Below the pieces are notes generated by a model. The model did no database searches, was not told the DNA's origin, and worked only from the letters and a program-made list of their open reading frames with translations. A stretch of 64,000 bases of DNA from the NCBI GenBank assembly GCA_963754535.1, contig CAVWGG010000006.1, positions 62,001 to 126,000 on the forward strand. Direction: 5' to 3'. Shown piece after piece: positions 36,526-45,117 of this stretch. Positions within the stretch are counted from its first letter, which is position 1, and the number at the start of each line of letters is the position of its first letter. Source of the DNA: RPQJ01 sp963754535. Its GTDB lineage: Bacteria; Pseudomonadota; Gammaproteobacteria; Steroidobacterales; Steroidobacteraceae. Made by a program: the position numbers and the translations under genes.

Positions 36526-38034
36526 GCTTTCCTGCGCCCGGCCGAACCGATACTGGGCGGCATCGACCCTGCGCGTCTGCAGCCAGTAGCGCCAGGTCGA
36601 GTACGGCCAGATCGTGAAGTTGCGGCCGTCGGCCTGCTGGTACCAGCTCCGGCACCCGGAACTCCAGACAGTGTCCTTCAGGCCCCGCTGGATGCGCTCG
36701 TTGAACTGCGCCTGCGCGGCCGGTTGCACGTCGAGGTAGTCCGCGCCGCGTTCGCGCAGCGTGCGGATGCAGTCAATGACGTACTGAACCTGTGCCTCGA
36801 TCATGAAGATGATCGAGTTGTGCCCGAGCGCGGTGTTCGGGCCGACGAGCTGATGCAGGTTCGGGTACCCGGTGACCGAAATTCCGTAGTACGCCTCGGC
36901 CCCGGCCTTCCAGTCACGAGCGAGTTCATGACCGGGCAGGCCAGTGACGGGGAAGCCCTGCATGTAGATGCGCGGATCGACGACGAATCCGGTGCCGAGA
37001 ATGATGCAGTCGACGGGACGCTGGACGCCGTCGGCGGTCACGATCGAGTGCTCGCGGATTTCGCGGATACCCTCGGTCACGAGTTCGACGTTCGGCCGGC
37101 GGAACATCGGGTACCACTCGTTGGAGATCAGCACTCGCTTGCAGCCGATCGTGTAGTCGGGCGTCAGCTTGCGTGCCAGCGCGTCGTCACCCACGGCGCG
37201 ACGGATGTTCCACCGTGCGAGCCGCTGCAGCCCGCGCGCCAGGGCAGGATGAAAGATCGGCCAGACCCGCGACTCGTTGGTCCAGTACAGGCGCGCGCGA
37301 TGCAGGCGCCGCAAGAAGTCGAACCGTCCGAAGCGCTTTTTCGCCGCCTCGCTGTAGGTGCGGACGTCGCGCGGGATCACCCAGGCGGGCGTGCGCTGGA
37401 AAACGTGCACCTGGGCCGCAGCAGGTGCGATGCGCGGGCAATACTGGATCGCGCTGCCACCGGTGCCGATCGATGCGATGCGTTTGCCGGCGAGGTCATA
37501 GCCGTGATCCCACTGCGCCGAGTGGAACACTTTCCCGGCAAAGCGCTCGAGGCCGGGCAACCGCGGCAGGTTCGGCACGTGCAGGGGACCGGTCGCCAGT
37601 ACGACGTGCCGGGCACGCAGTTCGAGACCTGACGCCATGATCACGCGCCAGCGAGCCGTCTTCGGGTCGAAGTGGAGCCCGGTCACCTGCTGGCTGAACC
37701 GCACGAACGGACGCACGCCGAAGCGCTCGGTGGTCTCCAGGATGTACTGCTGGATTTCCCGCCAGCCCGCGTAGCGCTGGCTCCAGTCGGGCTTGCCCGC
37801 GAACGAGTACGAATAGAGGTGCGATTGCACGTCGCACTCGGCGCCGGGGTAGGTGTTGTCGCGCCACGTGCCGCCGACTTCCGCGCCCTTCTCGAGGATC
37901 GCAAAGCGGCGCTCGCCCGCGGCCAGCAACCGGATGGCCATGCACAGGCCGCCGAAACCGGCGCCGACGATTGCGAATTCGAGTTCTTCCGGTGCGGCCG
38001 ACGCGAGGTCGGGGGAGTGCGGCTGTGCGTTCAT
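36502..38034 (-). CDS. Flavin-containing Baeyer-Villiger-type monooxygenase
   Basis: 510 residues. The FAD-binding motif is AIVGAGFGGLCMAIRLL, followed by EVGGTWRDNTYPGAECDVQS. The Baeyer-Villiger fingerprint FxGxxxHxxxW is present as FAGKVFHSAQWDHG (final position Asp, as in many members), and the NADP-binding motif is IASIGTGGSAIQYCPRI. It oxygenates ketones to esters/lactones, or heteroatoms, with NADPH and O2. Substrate is not predictable. ATG 38034 is chosen over an upstream in-frame codon at 38073 that lacks similarity. It stands alone, with the KGG protein upstream on the same strand at 147 bases. Confidence 0.9.
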   Translation of the reverse strand: MNAQPHSPDLASAAPEELEFAIVGAGFGGLCMAIRLLAAGERRFAILEKGAEVGGTWRDNTYPGAECDVQSHLYSYSFAGKPDWSQRYAGWREIQQYILETTERFGVRPFVRFSQQVTGLHFDPKTARWRVIMASGLELRARHVVLATGPLHVPNLPRLPGLERFAGKVFHSAQWDHGYDLAGKRIASIGTGGSAIQYCPRIAPAAAQVHVFQRTPAWVIPRDVRTYSEAAKKRFGRFDFLRRLHRARLYWTNESRVWPIFHPALARGLQRLARWNIRRAVGDDALARKLTPDYTIGCKRVLISNEWYPMFRRPNVELVTEGIREIREHSIVTADGVQRPVDCIILGTGFVVDPRIYMQGFPVTGLPGHELARDWKAGAEAYYGISVTGYPNLHQLVGPNTALGHNSIIFMIEAQVQYVIDCIRTLRERGADYLDVQPAAQAQFNERIQRGLKDTVWSSGCRSWYQQADGRNFTIWPYSTWRYWLQTRRVDAAQYRFGRAQESAAASHVD

Positions 38035-38181
38035 GGCGCCGCGCACTGTGCTGCGTTTCGCTGCGCGCGGCAACCGGAAAGACCGCTACGGCGCGCACAG
38101 GCAAGGCAGGGGCGCAGGTCTGCACCCACGCACCCTGCCGTCGCTGGCTTCAGCCGGCTCGACTCTCAGGCACGAACCGAC

Positions 38182-38493
38182 TCAAGCGGGGTCGCGGTGA
38201 CCGCCCAGGGTCCGATGGCTGCCACCCCGCGATGCCTCACCGCCCTTGCGGCCTGCTTCCGCAGCACGCTGCGGGTTCCTGGCAAAGTTACCGCCCGAGA
38301 CCTCGCCGCCCTTGCGTCCGGCTTCGCGTGCGCGCTCCGGGTTGTTGGCAAAGTTGCCGCCCGACGCCGAACCGCCTTTGCTCGCGATCGCGCGCTGCTT
38401 GTCGTGGTCCATGCCGGCGAAACCACGATTCGAGCCGCCGGTGCCACTGCCGACTGCGCCGCCACTTCCAACACGAATGCCAGTATTGGCCAT
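38182..38493 (-). CDS. KGG-repeat stress protein
   Basis: 103 residues, glycine-rich and probably disordered. Three KGG repeats are visible: AIASKGGSASGGNFANNPER, AGRKGGEVSGGNFARNPQR and AGRKGGEASRGG. This is the stress-induced bacterial acidophilic repeat (YciG/Con-10-like), found in small cytoplasmic proteins induced in stationary phase or desiccation; function is unknown. ATG 38493 is supported by GGAGG eight bases upstream on the minus strand; the frame is open to 38541. The gap to the divergent gene at 38773 (279 bases) holds a promoter at 38697. Confidence 0.85.
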   Translation of the reverse strand: MANTGIRVGSGGAVGSGTGGSNRGFAGMDHDKQRAIASKGGSASGGNFANNPERAREAGRKGGEVSGGNFARNPQRAAEAGRKGGEASRGGSHRTLGGHRDPA

Positions 38494-38696
38494 TGTGTCG
38501 ACCTCCATATCTGGGACTCTGAACCGCCGGCCGGCAACCAACCCAGCGTGCGTTGCCGTCCGTTTATTCGGACCGCAGCGAGGCGGTCGAGTTCATCCAA
38601 AGGCGATTCCTTGTCCCTGAAAAACATGGAAAACCTGCAATCCGCACAGCGCCGGACGGGCCGTAGTCCCGTGCCTACAAGCGGCCGGGCACCCGG

Positions 38697-38725
38697 TTGA
38701 CAGCGCTGCGCCCCTCCCGTATCTG
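38697..38725 (+). promoter_or_regulatory. Sigma-70-type promoter for the secreted protein at 38773
   Basis: A perfect -35 TTGACA (38697-38702), 17-base spacer, then TATCTG (38720-38725) as -10. It points at the gene starting at 38773, leaving a leader of about 40 bases with AGGAG. Confidence 0.65.
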
Positions 38726-38772
38726 CTATCTGGCCTGTATCGAAACCAGAACAATCAGGAGTTCGTCGAACC

Positions 38773-39228
38773 ATGAATTTCCGCACTCTCGGCCTGCTCG
38801 GCCTGGCCGCCGGCCTCACGCTGTCCTCGGTCGCTGCGTTCGCGCAGGAACCCACCGTCACGACCCCGGCTGCCACGGAAGCCACTGCAGTTGCAGCCGC
38901 TCCAGCCGCCCCGCTCAAGCTCTCGAACAAGTGGCGCATCAAAGTGCGCGAAGGCGCGAACAACACGGGTACGCTGCTGTTCCGCGTGACACCGGACAAG
39001 GGCACCGCGACGGACGTACTCGTGAACATTGAAAAAGGCCGCAGCGAGAACGGCGTGGCCACCGACGTCAAGGACACGTTCAAGAAAGTTCTTGACCCGA
39101 AGGTCTACCACGTCGAGAAGGACGACGGCGAAGACGTGCTGGTCAAGAAGCGCAAAGGCCCGGACTACGAAGTGAAGCTCGTGGAATCGACGCTCAAGGG
39201 CACGCGCATCTACCTCGACAAGGAATGA
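38773..39228 (+). CDS. Small secreted protein of unknown function
   Basis: 151 residues. A clear signal peptide (MNFRTLGLLGLAAGLTLSSV..., cleavage near AFAQ) is followed by an alanine/threonine/proline spacer and then a mixed charged domain from about residue 50 (LSNKWRIKVREGANNTGTLL, VKDTFKKVLDPKVYHVEKDD, VKLVESTLKGTRIYLDKE). No family is recognised. It is probably periplasmic. An AGGAG sits 11 bases before the ATG and a sigma-70-like promoter is at 38697. The next gene is on the other strand and convergent, 12 bases away. Confidence 0.75.
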   Translation: MNFRTLGLLGLAAGLTLSSVAAFAQEPTVTTPAATEATAVAAAPAAPLKLSNKWRIKVREGANNTGTLLFRVTPDKGTATDVLVNIEKGRSENGVATDVKDTFKKVLDPKVYHVEKDDGEDVLVKKRKGPDYEVKLVESTLKGTRIYLDKE

Positions 39229-39240
39229 CTCGCCAGCAGC

Positions 39241-40143
39241 TCAGCGCGCGGGCACCTGCACGGTCCCGCGCGTGAGCTGCGCGACGAGGTTGTCGCAAGC
39301 GACTTCGAGCTTGAGCGGCGCACCCGGCAGTTCATCGCGGCGCTCCGATGACAGCACGCGCTGCAGTTCGGCCACATCAAAGACACGTTCCGCGTCTACC
39401 GCCTGCGCAATGAACGGCGTGTCGCGCAGCATGATCCCCTCCGCACCCGCGCGCACGGGACGACCCTCGGCGTCCACCAGCACGCCCGTCAGGTGCAGCA
39501 CTTCCACCGGTTTGTCTTCGGCCGTCAGGAACTTGATCGGCTGGCGGTAACCCGTACCCAGCACCACTTCCTTGCGGAACGCGCCCGAGTAGCCTTTGCC
39601 GTACTGGCTGACACCGAGCTGGATGGCGATGGCGTAAGGCACCGCGTTGCGTGCAATCTCCGCTCCGACCGCCGTGCGCCATGCGGCCGTCGGCCGCTGC
39701 AGGTGCAGGATCATCGGCGCGAAGCGATCGTGCGGCAGCCGCTGCAACTCGCCTTCCGCCGGCGCGTAGTCCGAATCGGCAGTCCCGACATACACACGCG
39801 GTGCTCCCGCTCCTGCGGTATCTGGCGCGCCACGGACACACCCCGCTGCCGGCCTGCTCGCCACGCGCGCGTTGAGGGCTGCGAGCACGGGGGCGAATTC
39901 TGCAGCGCGTGTCTCATAGCCAAACTGCTGGCGCAGGCTGGGATCGAGCGTCACCGGCAGGACGATGGCGCAACTGCCGGGTGACGGCGGTGGCTGCGAC
40001 AGGTCGACGTAATACGGCGCCTCGTCGAGGCGATGCGTTTCCGCAACGGCGGCGGCGTCCAGCCCTGCGCAACCCTGCAGCGCGATGGCAATGACAACGC
40101 CGACGATGAACAATGCGCGTGCCGACCGATCCCTGCGTGCCAT
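39241..40143 (-). CDS. Lipoprotein of unknown function
   Basis: 300 residues. The N-terminus is a lipoprotein signal (ALFIVGVVIAIALQGCAG) with lipobox LQGC, so the mature protein begins at a lipidated cysteine near residue 25. The body includes CAIVLPVTLDPSLRQQFGYE, VYVGTADSDYAPAEGELQRL, FAPMILHLQRPTAAWRT, IAIQLGVSQYGKGYSGAFRK and EVVLGTGYRQPIKFLTAEDK. I do not recognise a family. The pattern of short beta-rich segments fits an outer-membrane-associated lipoprotein. It is divergent from the MATE gene 34 bases away. Confidence 0.75.
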   Translation of the reverse strand: MARRDRSARALFIVGVVIAIALQGCAGLDAAAVAETHRLDEAPYYVDLSQPPPSPGSCAIVLPVTLDPSLRQQFGYETRAAEFAPVLAALNARVASRPAAGCVRGAPDTAGAGAPRVYVGTADSDYAPAEGELQRLPHDRFAPMILHLQRPTAAWRTAVGAEIARNAVPYAIAIQLGVSQYGKGYSGAFRKEVVLGTGYRQPIKFLTAEDKPVEVLHLTGVLVDAEGRPVRAGAEGIMLRDTPFIAQAVDAERVFDVAELQRVLSSERRDELPGAPLKLEVACDNLVAQLTRGTVQVPAR

Positions 40144-40177
40144 GCTTGCTCCTCCCTGAAGGCAACACCGAACGACG

Positions 40178-41557
40178 ATGAAAGACCTTACTCAGGGCCC
40201 CGTTTCGCGGCAAGTGCTCGCCATGGCAGCACCGATCGCGATCGGCATGATCTTCCAGACGCTGTATTTCCTGATCGACCTCTATTTCGTCGGCCGGCTC
40301 GGGGACGATGCCATTGCCGGAGTCAGCACCGCGGGCAACGTCACGTTCGTCGTGATGGCCCTCACGCAGGTGCTCGCCGTCGGCACGGTCGCCCTCGTGT
40401 CGCACGCCGTGGGTCGTCGCGACCTGCCGGACGCCAACCTGGTCTTCAACCAGAGCCTTTCCCTGGCAGCGATCGTGGGGGCGACAGCGCTCGTGGGCGG
40501 CTACGTGCTCACGCCGGTCTACATGCATTACATGGCCGCCGACGCCGCGACAGCCGCCGCAGGAGCCACGTACCTGGCCTGGTACCTGCCGGGCCTCGCA
40601 CTGCAGTTTGCGATCGTCGGCATGGCGTCCGCACTGCGCGGGACGGGAATCGTCAAGCCGACGATGCTGGTGCAGGTGCTCACGGTCGTGATCAACGCCG
40701 TGCTTGCGCCGATCCTGATCGGCGGCTGGGGCACGGGCCACCCGCTCGGCGTCGCCGGCGCGGGCCTCGCGAGCTCGCTCGCGATCGCGACCGGCGTCAT
40801 CGTGCTGATGTTCTACTTCCACCGTCTCGAACACACGGTGGCGGTCAACCGCAACATGCTGCCCATGCAGTTCGCGCAGGTGCGGCGCATCCTCAAGGTG
40901 GGCCTGCCCTCGGGCGCCGAATTCCTGCTGATGTTCGTCAACATGGCGGTGATCTATGCGGTGATCGCGCGCTTCGGCTCCGAGGCGCAGGCCGGCTTCG
41001 GTATCGGCCAGCGCGTCATGCAGTCGCTGTTCCTGCCAGTGATGGCCGTCGCGTTCGCGGCCGCGCCGATTGCGGGCCAGAACTTCGGCGCGGGCAACCA
41101 TGACCGGGTGCGCGAGACGTTCAAGTTCGCGGCGCTCTTCGGTGGCAGCCTGATGCTGGTCATGAGCATCGCGTGCCACATCGCCCCGGCGACGCTGATC
41201 GCCGGCTTCACCGACGAGGCCGAGGTGATCGGGATCGGCGCGGAATTCCTCACGTTCATCTCCTGGAACTTCGTCGCGAGCGCACTGATTTTCACGTGCT
41301 CGGGAATGTTCCAGGCCCTGGGCAATACGGTGCCCGCGCTGCTGAGCAGCGCCTCGCGACTGCTGACATTCGTCCTGCCGCTGGTCCTGATTTCGCGCCT
41401 GCCGGGATTCGCACTGCACCACGTGTGGTGGCTGTCCGTCGGCACCACGACGCTGCAGGCGCTGTTCAGCCTCTGGCTGCTGCGCCGCGAGTTCCGCCTG
41501 AAGCTGGGACCGGCAGGCGCTCAGCCAGACGTCACGCTCAGCACCGTCACGAAGTGA
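40178..41557 (+). CDS. MATE family efflux transporter
   Basis: 459 residues with 12 predicted membrane helices in two MatE repeats. The first begins LTQGPVSRQVLAMAAPIAIG and contains QTLYFLIDLYFVGRLGDDAI; the second begins RRILKVGLPSGAEFLLMFVN and has GQNFGAGNHDRVRETFKF. MATE proteins export cationic drugs or metabolites with sodium or proton antiport across the inner membrane. The substrate is unknown. Its 3' end overlaps the end of the convergent hemolysin III-family gene by 37 bases. Confidence 0.93.
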   Translation: MKDLTQGPVSRQVLAMAAPIAIGMIFQTLYFLIDLYFVGRLGDDAIAGVSTAGNVTFVVMALTQVLAVGTVALVSHAVGRRDLPDANLVFNQSLSLAAIVGATALVGGYVLTPVYMHYMAADAATAAAGATYLAWYLPGLALQFAIVGMASALRGTGIVKPTMLVQVLTVVINAVLAPILIGGWGTGHPLGVAGAGLASSLAIATGVIVLMFYFHRLEHTVAVNRNMLPMQFAQVRRILKVGLPSGAEFLLMFVNMAVIYAVIARFGSEAQAGFGIGQRVMQSLFLPVMAVAFAAAPIAGQNFGAGNHDRVRETFKFAALFGGSLMLVMSIACHIAPATLIAGFTDEAEVIGIGAEFLTFISWNFVASALIFTCSGMFQALGNTVPALLSSASRLLTFVLPLVLISRLPGFALHHVWWLSVGTTTLQALFSLWLLRREFRLKLGPAGAQPDVTLSTVTK

Positions 41558-42198
41558 CAGGCGACGCCGGCGAACACGAAGACGTGCCAGATCGCGTGCG
41601 TGTAGGGACGGCTCTTCCAGAGGTAGAACGCGACGCCACCGGTATAACAGAGGCCGCCGGCCACGAGCCAGCCGAGTTCGAACGTCGACAAGTGCTGCAT
41701 CAGCGGCTTTGCGGCGACGACCGCGAGCCATCCCATTGCGACGTACAGCGCGACGGACGTGCGGTGGAAACGGAAGCCGAGCGACGTCGTCTTGAAGATG
41801 ACGCCGAGCAGGGCGAGCGACCAGATGACGGCCGTCAGTGACCAACCCCAGCTGCCGCGAAGTGCGCCGAGCGTAAGCGGCGTGTAGGTCCCGGCGATCA
41901 GCAGGTAGATCGCGACGTGATCGAACCGCCGCAGCCGCAGCCGCGTCTCCGGGTCCTTCGCCCCATGGTAGAGCGCCGAGGTGGAGAACATCAGCAGCGC
42001 GGCCAGGCCGAAGGTCAGGCCACCCACCAGCAGCCAGGGATCGCCCGTACGGTGAGCCGTCAGCACCAGCACCGGGAGGGCAACCAGGCTCGCGACGATG
42101 CCGACGACGTGCACCGCGCAGTTCAGCCATTCTTCCCGGGCCGAATAAGTACTGGAGGTCACGCCCTCGACTCCTGGCAGGAAGCCTGCGAGTGCCAT
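41521..42198 (-). CDS. Hemolysin III / TrhA family membrane protein
   Basis: 225 residues with seven membrane helices. Signature residues of the PAQR/HlyIII superfamily are present: LMFSTSALYHGAKDPETRLR (S and H of the first motif), RFDHVAIYLLIAGTYTPLTL, and PYTHAIWHVFVFAGVACHFV with the two late histidines. These likely bind zinc. Bacterial relatives affect membrane lipid homeostasis; the hemolysin name is historical and no toxin role is implied. It is convergent with the MATE gene and divergent from hemG. Confidence 0.9.
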   Translation of the reverse strand: MALAGFLPGVEGVTSSTYSAREEWLNCAVHVVGIVASLVALPVLVLTAHRTGDPWLLVGGLTFGLAALLMFSTSALYHGAKDPETRLRLRRFDHVAIYLLIAGTYTPLTLGALRGSWGWSLTAVIWSLALLGVIFKTTSLGFRFHRTSVALYVAMGWLAVVAAKPLMQHLSTFELGWLVAGGLCYTGGVAFYLWKSRPYTHAIWHVFVFAGVACHFVTVLSVTSG

Positions 42199-42265
42199 TC
42201 TCGCATTCTTCGAAACCCCGGCGCTGTACTAAGATGTGCGCTCCACTGACTCTTCCACGGCCGCC

Positions 42266-42802
42266 ATGACCTCCGTCCTTATCCTGTACATGAGCCGCGG
42301 TGGACACACGGCGCGGATCGCCCGCCGCCTGTGCGAGCACATCGGCTCGGCCGGCGGCCGCGCCGAAATGATGAACCTGGTAGAAGCCGAGCACGAAGGC
42401 GTGGACTGGAGCCGCTACGACGTCGTCGTCCTCGGCGCCCCCGTCCTCTACGGCAAGTACGACAAGACGGTGATCGAGTTCGTCACCCGGCACCGCACAC
42501 AACTCGAGGCGAAGCCGAACAGCTTCTTCAACGTCTCCGTGGTCGCGCGCGTACCGGAGAAGTCGACCGTCGCCGGCAACCGCTACATGCAGAAGTTCCT
42601 GCAGCTCTCGCCCTGGCGGCCGCGCGACCTGAAGGTGATCGCCGGCAAGGTCGACTACCCTGCCTGGCCGTGGCTAGACCGGTTCATGATCCGGCTCATC
42701 ATGAAGATGACCCATGGACCGACGGACACCACCGCGGTCATCGACTACACCAACTGGGACGACGTGCGAGCCTATGGCGAGCACCTGCTGACGCTGCGCT
42801 GA
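42266..42802 (+). CDS. hemG: Quinone-dependent protoporphyrinogen IX dehydrogenase
   Basis: 178 residues, the size of HemG. It is a flavodoxin-like protein: VLILYMSRGGHTARIARRLC binds the FMN phosphate, YDVVVLGAPVLYGKYDKTVI forms the second FMN loop. VSVVARVPEKSTVAGNRYMQ, then FLQLSPWRPRDLKVIAG and FMIRLIMKMTHGPTDTT match the HemG-specific insert and C-terminus. It oxidises protoporphyrinogen IX to protoporphyrin IX, with electrons going to quinone at the membrane, so it works without oxygen and complements HemN. ATG 42266 begins the flavodoxin fold. The SDR gene follows six bases later, suggesting an operon. Confidence 0.92.
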   Translation: MTSVLILYMSRGGHTARIARRLCEHIGSAGGRAEMMNLVEAEHEGVDWSRYDVVVLGAPVLYGKYDKTVIEFVTRHRTQLEAKPNSFFNVSVVARVPEKSTVAGNRYMQKFLQLSPWRPRDLKVIAGKVDYPAWPWLDRFMIRLIMKMTHGPTDTTAVIDYTNWDDVRAYGEHLLTLR

Positions 42803-42808
42803 CAATCG

Positions 42809-43546
42809 ATGAACACGCCGCAGCGCAAGCTCGTCGCACTGGTCATCGGCGCAGGTGACGCGACTGGCGGTGCGATTGCACGCCGGTTCGCCCGCGAAGG
42901 GTATGCCGCGTGCGTGACGCGTCGCTCGGCCGACAAGCTGCAGCCCCTGGTCGATTCCATCCGCGCCGCAGGCGGCGAGGCGCATGGCTTCGGCTCCGAC
43001 GCGCGGAAAGAAGACGAAGTCGCCGCACTGGTCGAGGACATCGAGAACCGGATCGGCGATATCGACGTGTTCGTCTTCAACATCGGCGCCAACGTCCCGT
43101 GCAGCGTGCTCGACGAGACGGCACGCAAGTACTTCAAGATCTGGGAAATGGCCTGCTACTCCGGCTTCCTGACCGGGCAGGCCGTGGCGAAGCGCATGGC
43201 GGCACGCCGGCGCGGCACGATGATCTTCACGGGCGCCACGGCGAGCTTGCGCGGTGCGGCCAATTTCTCGGCGTTTGCCGGCGCCAAGCATGCGTTGCGC
43301 GCCCTGGCCCAGAGCCTGTCGCGCGAACTCGGGCCTGCCAACGTGCACGTCGCGCACGTGATCATCGACGGCGCAATCGACACTGCCTTCATCCGGGACA
43401 ACTTCCCGGAGCGCTACGCGCTCAAGAGCGAGGACGGCCTCCTCGCACCGGAGCACATCGCCGACGCATACTGGTTCCTGCACCAGCAGCCGCGCGATGC
43501 CTGGACGTTCGAACTGGACCTGCGCCCCTGGTCGGAGCGCTGGTAG
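42809..43546 (+). CDS. SDR-family oxidoreductase with Phe in place of catalytic Tyr
   Basis: 245 residues. The N-terminal Rossmann motif is ALVIGAGDATGGAIARRFAR, a slight variant of TGxxxGxG, and the NNAG-equivalent is VFNIGANVPCS. The active-site region reads MIFTGATASLRGAANFSAF followed by AGAKHALRALAQ: the lysine of YxxxK is present but the tyrosine is phenylalanine. This variant is shared by a group of SDR proteins of unknown reaction, so it may be a real family feature and not a mutation. Cofactor NAD(P)H is expected. It follows hemG by six bases. Substrate unknown. Confidence 0.85.
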   Translation: MNTPQRKLVALVIGAGDATGGAIARRFAREGYAACVTRRSADKLQPLVDSIRAAGGEAHGFGSDARKEDEVAALVEDIENRIGDIDVFVFNIGANVPCSVLDETARKYFKIWEMACYSGFLTGQAVAKRMAARRRGTMIFTGATASLRGAANFSAFAGAKHALRALAQSLSRELGPANVHVAHVIIDGAIDTAFIRDNFPERYALKSEDGLLAPEHIADAYWFLHQQPRDAWTFELDLRPWSERW

Positions 43547-43558
43547 CGAAAATCCGAC

Positions 43559-45064
43559 TCAGCCGTTCCGCACCTTCCCGACCTTCCCTGCCTTCCCGGC
43601 CTTCCCCACCTTCCCGGCCTTCCCCACCTTCCTGGCCTTCCCCGCCTTCCTGGCCTTCCCCACCTTCCTGTCGCCACCGAGGAATACGCGCTCGAGCTCA
43701 TCGATCGCCTCGCCCGTGTACACGGCGAGACGCTGCAGGTGGGGCACCTTGTCGGCGCAGCCGGTGAAACCGAAATACAGTCCACCCGCGTAGCTCAGCA
43801 CCGTGATGTTGAGCGCCTGGCCGTGGAACAGCGCCGAGATGGGGTAGTACGCCTCCATTTCGGCGCCCAGGAAATACAGCTTGCCGCGCGGGCCCGGCAC
43901 GTTCGAGATGATGACGTTGTAGGTCGGCGGCACGCGCGAGCCGATGCCCGGCAGTCGCGTCAATATCTGCGGCGAGCTGATCAGCACCGTGTAATCCATC
44001 AGCGCCTTCGTGCTCATCTGCTTGAGGAAGTCGCGCCCGGCGGTGCTGCTGCGACGGATCACGTCGAACCGTTCGCGCACGTCCTCGATGTCGGTGCCCA
44101 GGCGTACGTTGGCGAAGCTGATCGCATTGCCGCCGGCCTGGCTCGAATCGCGCGGCAATGCCACGGGAATCGACGTCACCAGTGACTTGCGCGGCAACTC
44201 GCCGATCTCGAGCAGGTAGCGCCGCATCGCCCCGCTGCCGGCTGCCAGCACCACGTCGTTGATGCTGCCGCCCGCGGCTTCGCCGATCGCCTTCAGGCGT
44301 TCGAGGCTGCTCGACTGCGTGGCAACACGGCGTTGCGGGGTGACGTTCACGTTGAAGATCGTGCGGGGTGCTTCTGCGAGCGACGTGAAATCGGGATCCG
44401 GCTTCACGCCGAACAGGGCCTTCGCCGTGCCCGTGAGTCCCTGCAACAGGCTCGGCAACTCCTTCGCCTGGCTCGCGACCGCCGTCTGCAACATGCTGAA
44501 TGCGCCGAACCGTCCCGGAATCGTCGGCGTGCGCACCTTGCGCGGCCGCTCAGCGGCCCAGATCGGCGGCGTCTCGCTGGCCTGGGGGTCGGTCGAGAAG
44601 TTGAGCAAGCCGACGCCCGACACGCCGTCCGCCAGCGAATGGTGCAGCTTGCAGTACAGCGCGAAGCGCCCGCCCTGCAGGCCTTCGATCAGGTGGATCT
44701 CCCACAGCGGGCGATCGAGGTCCATCGGGTTCGAATGCAGGCGCGAAACGAGGATGCCCAGCTCGCGTTCGCCGCCGGGGTACGGCAGCGCCGAGTGGCG
44801 CAGGTGGTAATCGAGGTCGATTTTCTCGGCGACCTCGAACGTGGGGCGCAGACGACCCGAACCCACGCCACGCAGCCGGTAATTGAACGGGGCAGCCGTG
44901 ACCGGAAAACTGCGCAGGTATTCGTAGACCTTGCGCGGGTAATCGCGCGGCGCGCCAGTCGGCAGCACGAAAGTCTGCAGCCCCGCGACGTGCATCGGGG
45001 TCTGGCGCGTTTCCATGAGCACGAAGCTCAGGTCGAGCAGGTTGAGCAGTTTGCTGTCGGCCAT
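43559..45064 (-). CDS. WS/DGAT-type O-acyltransferase with repeat-encoded Lys-rich tail
   Basis: 501 residues. The acyltransferase motif HHxxxDG is present as CKLHHSLADGVSGVGL (near residue 140), and other wax ester synthase/diacylglycerol acyltransferase blocks are NPMDLDRPLWEIHLIEGLQG, GGSINDVVLAAGSGAMRRYL and YNVIISNVPGPRGKLYFLGA. It joins acyl-CoA to long alcohols or diacylglycerol, making storage lipid, at the cytoplasmic face of the membrane. The last 35 or so residues are K-(V/A)-(G/R) triplets, encoded by a 9-base tandem repeat (43571-43669). ATG 45064 has GGAGG upstream. Divergent from the DUF985 cupin gene. Confidence 0.9.
   Translation of the reverse strand: MADSKLLNLLDLSFVLMETRQTPMHVAGLQTFVLPTGAPRDYPRKVYEYLRSFPVTAAPFNYRLRGVGSGRLRPTFEVAEKIDLDYHLRHSALPYPGGERELGILVSRLHSNPMDLDRPLWEIHLIEGLQGGRFALYCKLHHSLADGVSGVGLLNFSTDPQASETPPIWAAERPRKVRTPTIPGRFGAFSMLQTAVASQAKELPSLLQGLTGTAKALFGVKPDPDFTSLAEAPRTIFNVNVTPQRRVATQSSSLERLKAIGEAAGGSINDVVLAAGSGAMRRYLLEIGELPRKSLVTSIPVALPRDSSQAGGNAISFANVRLGTDIEDVRERFDVIRRSSTAGRDFLKQMSTKALMDYTVLISSPQILTRLPGIGSRVPPTYNVIISNVPGPRGKLYFLGAEMEAYYPISALFHGQALNITVLSYAGGLYFGFTGCADKVPHLQRLAVYTGEAIDELERVFLGGDRKVGKARKAGKARKVGKAGKVGKAGKAGKVGKVRNG
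43571..43669. repeat. Eleven-copy 9-base tandem repeat in a coding region
   Basis: Eleven consecutive units of the form NRCCTTCCY (plus strand), pyrimidine-rich on that strand. Within it an 18-base higher-order unit (GGCCTTCCC then CACCTTCCC or CACCTTCCT) recurs. Since the unit is a multiple of three, copy-number change would alter the length of the acyltransferase tail by three residues per unit without breaking the frame. Confidence 0.92.
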
Positions 45065-45117
45065 GGGATCCTCCGTTCCCCGGCAATATAGGCGACTGCC
45101 AGACACGGAGCCAGAAA

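Noticed and set aside
41521..42198. Hemolysin toxin
   Set aside because: HlyIII/TrhA proteins are PAQR-like membrane proteins; the name is historical.
39914..42502. Minus-strand open frame of 862 residues opposite the MATE gene
   Set aside because: Opposite a well-supported transporter; composition is that of a shadow frame.
43571..43669. CRISPR array
   Set aside because: Units are only 9 bases, contiguous with no spacers, in frame in a coding region, and no cas genes are near.
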